Shown here piece after piece: positions 40,631 to 46,200 of a DNA stretch of 46,200 nucleotides. The notes under the pieces were generated by a model that saw only the letters and a list, made by a program, of their open reading frames with translations, was not told where the DNA came from and did no database searches. Within the stretch, counting starts at the first letter, position 1. The number at the start of each line of letters is the position of its first letter. The DNA is taken from positions 1 to 46,200 of the forward strand of contig SPJP01000018.1 of the NCBI GenBank assembly GCA_006844665.1. The letters run 5' to 3'. Made by a program: the position numbers and the translations under genes. This DNA is from Paracoccaceae bacterium. GTDB lineage: Bacteria > Pseudomonadota > Alphaproteobacteria > Rhodobacterales > Rhodobacteraceae.

Positions 40631-40947
40631 ACTGCCCCGGATGCTTGCCCTGAACTCTTACGTGGTACCCAGTCATCGTCGATTAGCTCGATCTATAGGT
40701 CGCTTCTACACGCCGCTTACAAGGCAGAATAGGGCGTCTTCACGCAATTGCGAAGCCCGACCGGCGGATTTCCGCATACTCAAACTGCCTAAAATTTAGA
40801 CTAAATGCACAATTTGTACAAAAATTGTGCGAAATATCGGATTCATCTGCGGAATTTGCAGGCAGATCGTTGAACAGACCCCCTCTTTGCCAGTGTCTGT
40901 CCATGTCGTCCGCAAGGACACCTGCCACATTCGGAAGGGTAACAACC
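40631..40947. other. 317-bp intergenic region between the PBP gene and glnK
   Basis: This divergent region contains the palindrome at 40807-40830 described separately and a small GTCC-GCAA-GGAC dyad near 40908-40919. I see no convincing -24/-12 sigma-54 element and no clear -35/-10 pair. An open frame from 40825 into glnK is judged non-coding because PII proteins begin at MKLI. Confidence 0.6.
40807..40830. promoter_or_regulatory. Probable NtrC-binding palindrome upstream of glnK-amtB
   Basis: GCACAATTTGTACAAAAATT followed by GTGC is a dyad with perfect 9-bp arms around GTACAA. The 17-bp stretch TGTACAAAAATTGTGCG (40815-40831) also fits the NtrC consensus TGCACYNNNNTKGTGCA at most positions. 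It lies about 120 bp ahead of the glnK start. In Rhodobacter capsulatus NtrC works with sigma-70, which would explain the lack of a sigma-54 box. Binding is inferred. Confidence 0.6.
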
Positions 40948-41286
40948 GTGAAACTTATCATTGCAGCAATCAAGCCGTTCAAACTGGAGGAGGTCCGTGA
41001 AGCACTGACCTCAATCGGTGTACGCGGTATGATGGTCACAGAGATCAAAGGCTTCGGCGCTCAGTCGGGTCACACCGAGATCTACCGCGGCGCAGAATAC
41101 GCCGTGAACTTTGTTCCAAAGGTCAAACTCGAAATCGTTGTGACCGCCGCCATGGCGGACCAGGTCGTCGAGACCATTCAAACCACTGCTAAAACCGACA
41201 AGATCGGCGACGGCAAAATCTTCGTTCTGGACGTTGCACAAGCTGTTCGTGTGCGCACAGGCGAAACTGACAACGACGCGATCTAA
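40948..41286 (+). CDS. glnK: Nitrogen regulatory PII protein GlnK
   Basis: A 112-residue PII signal protein, the exact family length. It senses 2-oxoglutarate and ATP/ADP and blocks AmtB when nitrogen is plentiful. The T-loop carries the uridylylation site Tyr51 (YRGAEYAVNFVPK), and the family ends GKIFVLDVAQAVRVRTGETD are present. The start is a GTG at 40948 with GGAAGGG upstream; this gives MKLIIAAIKPFKLEEVREAL, the standard N-terminus. The GlnK rather than GlnB name is chosen because amtB follows, 55 bp on. A probable NtrC site precedes it. Confidence 0.94.
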   Translation: MKLIIAAIKPFKLEEVREALTSIGVRGMMVTEIKGFGAQSGHTEIYRGAEYAVNFVPKVKLEIVVTAAMADQVVETIQTTAKTDKIGDGKIFVLDVAQAVRVRTGETDNDAI

Positions 41287-41341
41287 TAGACCCGCTTCAA
41301 CACCTCTTCTCCCAAGCTTTTCCCTTGGAAAGGACAAACGA

Positions 41342-42676
<1,335 letters not shown>

Positions 42677-42697
42677 TTTAGCCTGAACCAAACATCG

Positions 42698-42732
42698 CCC
42701 CGGACAGAGAAATCTGTCCGGGGTATTTTTTT
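42698..42732 (+). terminator. Strong intrinsic terminator of glnK-amtB
   Basis: CCCCGGACAGA (42698-42708) and TCTGTCCGGGG (42713-42723) form a perfect 11-bp stem with a GAAA tetraloop, followed by TATTTTTTT. This is a textbook factor-independent terminator. Confidence 0.95.
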
Positions 42733-42753
42733 GCCCATCAGTACCAGTCAACC

Positions 42754-42797
42754 AAAACAAAGACGGCGCGCCCCAAGGGACGCGCCGTCTTTGTTTT
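42754..42797. terminator. Bidirectional terminator between amtB and the aminotransferase
   Basis: AAAACAAAGACGGCGCG (42754-42770) pairs perfectly over 17 bp with CGCGCCGTCTTTGTTTT (42781-42797) around a 10-nt loop. A and T runs flank the GC-rich core on both sides. It ends the aminotransferase message from the right and backs up the amtB terminator from the left. Confidence 0.92.
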
Positions 42798-42814
42798 TCA
42801 AGTTACTGAGTAGC

Positions 42815-43996
42815 TTAAAGTTCTGCCGCAAAGGCCGCTGCGACCAGCGGGATGTTTTCATCGGTCAGGCCCGCCATATTCAAGCGACCGTCTTCTACCA
42901 TATACACCCCGTGGGTTTCACGCAGACGGTTCAGCAAGGCGTCGTCAAACCCAAGGATCGAAAACAAACCGCGCTGTTCGGCCAGATAGGCAAACCGATC
43001 CGATCCTAGCGCGATTTCAAGCGCCCCGACCAAAGCAATACGGTTGCTTGCGATGCGTTTGCGCATATCCCCCAATTCAGCTTCCCAATCGGCGCGCATC
43101 TCGGCGTCGGTCAGGATTTCGGTCGCCACGCGGGCGCCGTGATCCGGTGGGAAGGCAAAGTTCAGGCGGTTCAAAGACACAAGGCCCGCTTGCGCGACCC
43201 GCGCAATTTTTGGTGTTTCGGCGACGGCAAACGCCATCGCGACCCGTTCCCGGTACATCCCAAAGATCTTGGATCCCGACAATGCCACCATCATTTGCGG
43301 CAAACGTTCGGCCAAAGTGCGCAGGCCTTCGGTATCGGCGATCACGCCTTGGCCAAACCCCAAATAGGCGGCATCGACCAAAGCCATTGCTCCGGTCTGG
43401 CCCAATACATCTGCCACGGCGTCCCATTGATCCAAATCCAGATCGGCACCGGTTGGGTTGTGACAAGACGCGTGCAAAATCACCACGTCGCCCGGCGAGG
43501 ATTCCGAAAGGTCATCCATCATTGCATCAAAATCAACACTGCCGGTTTCGCGATCATAATACCTGTAACGCCAGATCGGCGCACCGATCGCCTCGCTTAT
43601 TCCGGCATGGTTGGGCCAGCTGGGATCACTGATCCAGATACGCCCCATAGGGCTGGCCATGCGCGCAAGATCCAACAACTGCCGAATAGCAGAGCTGCCC
43701 CCGGGCACCGCGACGGCTGCGATCCGTTCCGCATCGACCGAGCTGCCAAACACCAGATCCCGTGTTGCGGCATGAAAGGCCGGATCGCCCCCAAGCCCCA
43801 CATAGGATTTGGTTTCCTGGGTGGCCAAAATCAGCTCTTCCGCCGCTTTTACAGTGCGAAAAATCGGGGTCGTTCCAAACGCATCGCGGTAAACACCCAC
43901 GCCAAGGTCAATTTTATTGGCCCGCGTGTCCGCCTGATAAATCTGCATCAAACGAATAATCGGATCGGGGTCCCGAATGGGAAGCGCGTTCAGCAT
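42815..43996 (-). CDS. Aspartate/aromatic aminotransferase (class I)
   Basis: A 393-residue PLP enzyme of the AspC/TyrB type. The N-terminal LPIRDPDPIIRLMQIYQADT and KIDLGVGVYRDAFGTTPIFR are typical of this group. The substrate and cofactor motifs ILHASCHNPTGADLDLDQWD and ALSGSKIFGMYRERVAMAFA (PLP lysine Lys243) are visible. It would interconvert aspartate, glutamate or aromatic amino acids with their 2-oxo acids; which is preferred cannot be read from sequence. It starts 3 bp after sseA, so the two are one operon that may handle cysteine or 3-mercaptopyruvate breakdown (transamination followed by sulfur transfer), an inference from context. Confidence 0.92.
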   Translation of the reverse strand: MLNALPIRDPDPIIRLMQIYQADTRANKIDLGVGVYRDAFGTTPIFRTVKAAEELILATQETKSYVGLGGDPAFHAATRDLVFGSSVDAERIAAVAVPGGSSAIRQLLDLARMASPMGRIWISDPSWPNHAGISEAIGAPIWRYRYYDRETGSVDFDAMMDDLSESSPGDVVILHASCHNPTGADLDLDQWDAVADVLGQTGAMALVDAAYLGFGQGVIADTEGLRTLAERLPQMMVALSGSKIFGMYRERVAMAFAVAETPKIARVAQAGLVSLNRLNFAFPPDHGARVATEILTDAEMRADWEAELGDMRKRIASNRIALVGALEIALGSDRFAYLAEQRGLFSILGFDDALLNRLRETHGVYMVEDGRLNMAGLTDENIPLVAAAFAAEL

Positions 43997-43999
43997 TCT

Positions 44000-44848
44000 T
44001 TATCCTTTCTCCGCCGCGAGCGAGGCGAACTGCCCCCACTCGGCCCAGGAGCCATCGTACAAAGCGTGATCTACATGCCCTAACCGCTCTAGGGCCAGGT
44101 TAATAATTGCCGCTGTCACGCCAGACCCGCAACTGGTAATGATCGGTTTGGTCAGATCCACCCCGGCCTGCTGAAAAACAGCGCGTAATTCGTCGGCGGG
44201 TTTCATGGTGCCCGCCTCGGTCAACAAGGTGGGAAACGGCACGTTCAAAGATCCGGGGATATGACCAGACCGCAGCCCTTCGCGTGGTTCGGGCTGATCG
44301 CCACGGAACCGAGCGGCGCCGCGCGCGTCCACAATCACCGGCAGACCCAATTTCGAGGCCGCAGCAACTTGGGTTACATCTTTGATCAGGTTTGATTGGC
44401 GCCGTGCAGTCATGTGCCGATCTTTCAAAATCGGGGCCATGTCTTCGACACTGCGTCCTTCAGCCTGCCATTTCGGCAAACCGCCATCCAGCACGGCCAC
44501 GTCAAACTTGCCCATCAGCTTGAACAGCCACCAGACCCGCGCGGCCGAAAAAATGCCCGCGCCGTCATAGACAACGACTTGGTGCCCATCGCCCACCCCA
44601 AGCGAGCGCATGCGGCTCATGAATTTTTCAACAGGGGGGGCGGTGTGCGGCAAGGCCGAGCGGCTATCGCTGATATCATCCATGTCGAAAAAGCGCGCGC
44701 CGGGGATGTGTGCCGCGCCATATTCCGCCTTTGCGTCGCGCTTCATGTCCGGCAAATACCAGGACGCATCCAACACCCGAAGGTCAGGATCGTTGATATG
44801 AGCCGCTAACCATTCGGTCGACACAAGTGTTTTCGGATCATCTGACAT
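44000..44848 (-). CDS. sseA: 3-mercaptopyruvate sulfurtransferase
   Basis: A 282-residue two-domain rhodanese. The first domain begins VSTEWLAAHINDPDLRVLDA and includes HIPGARFFDMDDISD; the second carries the active-site loop TSCGSGVTAA with catalytic Cys240. The loop CG(S/T)GVTA is the form found in mercaptopyruvate sulfurtransferases rather than thiosulfate rhodaneses. It would move sulfur from 3-mercaptopyruvate to cyanide or thiols. The aminotransferase gene directly downstream may supply 3-mercaptopyruvate from cysteine. Confidence 0.93.
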   Translation of the reverse strand: MSDDPKTLVSTEWLAAHINDPDLRVLDASWYLPDMKRDAKAEYGAAHIPGARFFDMDDISDSRSALPHTAPPVEKFMSRMRSLGVGDGHQVVVYDGAGIFSAARVWWLFKLMGKFDVAVLDGGLPKWQAEGRSVEDMAPILKDRHMTARRQSNLIKDVTQVAAASKLGLPVIVDARGAARFRGDQPEPREGLRSGHIPGSLNVPFPTLLTEAGTMKPADELRAVFQQAGVDLTKPIITSCGSGVTAAIINLALERLGHVDHALYDGSWAEWGQFASLAAEKG

Positions 44849-44921
44849 TCTGGGCGGTCTCCGGACGGATAAACGTATGTATCGCCTATCGCCCGGAACA
44901 CCGCTTTTGTCCAGATCTAGC

Positions 44922-45179
44922 CTATTTGGCCATGGCGGATTTGATCATACCGACAACAGCCAAAAGCACGCCGCCGCCGACGCCGCCGCCCAAAACCTGG
45001 CCGATGATGCCATCAAGACCGCCGCCGCCAACCATGGACAGGATCTGCCCACCAAGGCCGCCACCAACGATGCCCGCGATAGAGTTGCCGATGACACCAA
45101 GGTCGAACCGCTTCAGCAACATTGCGGCACCGTTACCGCCGACTGCGCCAGCGATCAGGTTGATAATAAGAGTTTCCAT
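44922..45179 (-). CDS. Small glycine-rich membrane protein
   Basis: An 85-residue protein made of two or three hydrophobic, glycine-rich segments: LIINLIAGAVGGNGAAMLLK, GVIGNSIAGIVGGGLGGQIL and VLGGGVGGGVLLAVVGMIKS. Close GxxxG spacing suggests tight helix packing in the membrane. I do not know the family or function. It has its own upstream palindrome (45197-45212), which suggests dedicated regulation. The gene lies alone between sseA and smpB on the same strand. Confidence 0.75.
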   Translation of the reverse strand: METLIINLIAGAVGGNGAAMLLKRFDLGVIGNSIAGIVGGGLGGQILSMVGGGGLDGIIGQVLGGGVGGGVLLAVVGMIKSAMAK

Positions 45180-45196
45180 TGAATCGTTCCTCCCGA

Positions 45197-45212
45197 TTTA
45201 CGTTCACGTAAA
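45197..45212. promoter_or_regulatory. 16-bp palindrome upstream of the glycine-rich gene
   Basis: TTTACGTTCACGTAAA has perfect 7-bp arms and a 2-bp centre, 17 bp upstream of the start codon at 45179. Such dyads often bind TetR-type repressors. The same 7-2-7 form occurs at 15024-15039 with a different sequence. Confidence 0.55.
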
Positions 45213-45252
45213 CAGGGGTATCACGAATGATGCGAAAACTTTCAGGGGAAAT

Positions 45253-45729
45253 TTAGCCCTGCTGTTTCAAAAGACGGCTCTTTTGGCGGTTCCAGTCGCG
45301 TTTCGCGTCCGTAGCCCGCTTGTCTGCCAGCTTTTTACCCTTGGCGACACCGATCTTCAGCTTCACCAAACCCCGGTGGTTGAAATACATCACCAGCGGC
45401 ACAAGGGTCATGCCTTCGCGCTTGGTCGCATTCCACAGCTTGGCCAATTCACGCTTGCTGGCCAACAGCTTCCGCCGCCGCCGTTCTTCATGCATGAAGG
45501 TCTTGGCTTGTTTATATGGCGCAATATAGCCGTTCACCAACCACAGCTCGCCTCCGTCCACAAAGGCATAGCTTTCGGCGATGTTGGACCCGCCTTCGCG
45601 CAGGGATTTAACCTCGGACCCTTCAAGGATGATGCCGACTTCCAGATCATCCTCGATCGCATATTCACGCCGCGCTCGCCGATTTTCGGCGATCACTTTG
45701 TAATTTGGGTCTGATTTACCTTGTACCAT
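45253..45729 (-). CDS. smpB: SsrA-binding protein SmpB
   Basis: A 158-residue partner of tmRNA that rescues stalled ribosomes. The family sequences [40 protein letters not shown] and the basic C-terminus [20 protein letters not shown] are clear. The ATG at 45729 ([13 protein letters not shown]) is preferred over 45741 because it gives the usual N-terminus. It follows dapA in the same direction after about 90 bp. The tmRNA gene ssrA itself was not seen in this window. Confidence 0.95.
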   Translation of the reverse strand: MVQGKSDPNYKVIAENRRARREYAIEDDLEVGIILEGSEVKSLREGGSNIAESYAFVDGGELWLVNGYIAPYKQAKTFMHEERRRRKLLASKRELAKLWNATKREGMTLVPLVMYFNHRGLVKLKIGVAKGKKLADKRATDAKRDWNRQKSRLLKQQG

Positions 45730-45822
45730 GATGCGCCACATCTAAGGACGCCGCAGCTGTCACGCAACGGCCCCCTTCCATGTTCCTAAAATATCTACGT
45801 CAAAAACCGCGGTTTGACCTGA

Positions 45823-46200
45823 TCAAAGCAGGCCCGCATGGACCATACCGGCCCGGACCGCGTCTTTGACCCCGTCCGACAAGCCGACCAAAGGCAAGCG
45901 AACCTCTTCTTCGCACTTGCCCTGCAGGCTCATCCCGTATTTCGCGCCCACCAGACCAGGTTCCATGAAGATGGCCGTGTGCAACGGCATCAGCTTGTCT
46001 TGCAGCTCTAGCGCTTTGGCGAAATCGCCAGCCAAGGTTGCCTCTTGGAACTGTGCGCACAGCTTTGGCGCCACATTGGCGGTGACAGAAATGCAGCCAA
46101 CCCCGCCATGGGCGTTGAACCCTAGGGCGGATGCGTCCTCGCCAGACAGCTGGATAAAGTCTACGCCACAGGTGGCGCGCTGTTGGCTGACCCGCGTGAT
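45823..46200 (-). CDS. dapA: 4-hydroxy-tetrahydrodipicolinate synthase, C-terminal part (5' end outside)
   Basis: The last 125 codons of DapA, which condenses pyruvate with aspartate semialdehyde on the way to lysine and diaminopimelate. The visible part reads [20 protein letters not shown] then [20 protein letters not shown], typical of the barrel strands after the Schiff-base lysine, and ends [20 protein letters not shown]. The catalytic residues of the N-terminal half are beyond the right edge of the window. smpB follows on the same strand. Confidence 0.93.
   Translation of the reverse strand: MTRVSQQRATCGVDFIQLSGEDASALGFNAHGGVGCISVTANVAPKLCAQFQEATLAGDFAKALELQDKLMPLHTAIFMEPGLVGAKYGMSLQGKCEEEVRLPLVGLSDGVKDAVRAGMVHAGLL

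Noticed and set aside
40831-40947. TTTGCA and TTTGCC as possible -12 elements of a sigma-54 promoter for glnK
   Set aside because: No GG at the required distance upstream for TTTGCA, and only a weak match for TTTGCC (AGACCCC in place of TGGCACG).
40825-40947. An upstream extension of glnK by 41 codons
   Set aside because: PII proteins start at MKLI; the extension overlaps the operator and has no conserved features.

Overview
The window is an ordinary-looking chromosomal segment of an alphaproteobacterium, most likely a Rhodobacteraceae (Roseobacter-group) species. This is inferred from moderately high GC, dense gene packing with many 4-bp ATGA overlaps, plant-type glutamate-cysteine ligase, the tiny aa3-oxidase subunit IV, SoxR paired with a VOC protein, and gene neighbourhoods that look typical of that family. 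No rRNA, tRNA, CRISPR array, prophage or complete insertion sequence was recognised. Both edges cut genes: a TPR protein at the left and dapA at the right.

Layout. 1-3531: TPR protein fragment, ETF-ubiquinone oxidoreductase, then soxR facing a VOC-fold gene across a clear soxbox, and greA. 3541-8934: a membrane protein of unknown function, the molybdenum-cofactor operon fdhD-mobA-mobB-moeA (minus strand), and azlCD. 9106-14196: an RND efflux pair (adaptor plus an unusually long 1206-residue permease). 14193-19554: a DsbD-N-like periplasmic protein, YqgE/AlgH, Sua5, a DmdC-like acyl-CoA dehydrogenase and a metallo-beta-lactamase-fold hydrolase. 19551-22611: class II glutamine amidotransferase, a small membrane protein, an Lrp-type regulator, a DUF6173-like protein, the 44-residue cytochrome oxidase subunit IV and a lipoprotein. 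22612-24862: moaB, yghU and an aberrant uracil-DNA glycosylase. 24970-30272: a pyrimidine/phospholipid operon (pyrB, three unknown genes, a dihydroorotase homologue that has lost metal ligands, plsY, two DUF805 genes). 30269-34799: a methyltransferase, a LysR regulator, a 264-bp palindromic element, then gshA, an unknown membrane gene and rsmE on the minus strand. 34812-40630: ubiA, an OmpA/BON protein, a coiled-coil membrane protein and a class A penicillin-binding protein. 40948-42676: glnK-amtB with a probable NtrC site upstream. 42815-46200: an aromatic/aspartate aminotransferase with sseA, a glycine-rich small protein, smpB and dapA.

Themes. Molybdenum cofactor genes (moeA, mobB, mobA, fdhD, and separately moaB) suggest at least one bis-MGD enzyme such as formate dehydrogenase encoded elsewhere. 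Nitrogen sensing (glnK-amtB) and pyrimidine synthesis are each laid out as operons. Four convergent gene pairs end in exactly 4-bp overlapping stop codons.

The most unusual items are: (1) the symmetrical 264-bp three-stem palindrome at 31867-32130, which exactly fills the space between two convergent genes and contains both stop codons; (2) the PyrC-like protein without the HxH and other metal ligands; (3) a uracil-DNA glycosylase homologue lacking three of four Fe-S cysteines and the motif-2 histidine; (4) two regulator genes (LysR and Lrp types) whose promoters seem to start transcription at the start codon, inside a palindrome; and (5) a lipoprotein with a probable permuted papain-like active site. 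All functional statements are by reading; no database search was run.
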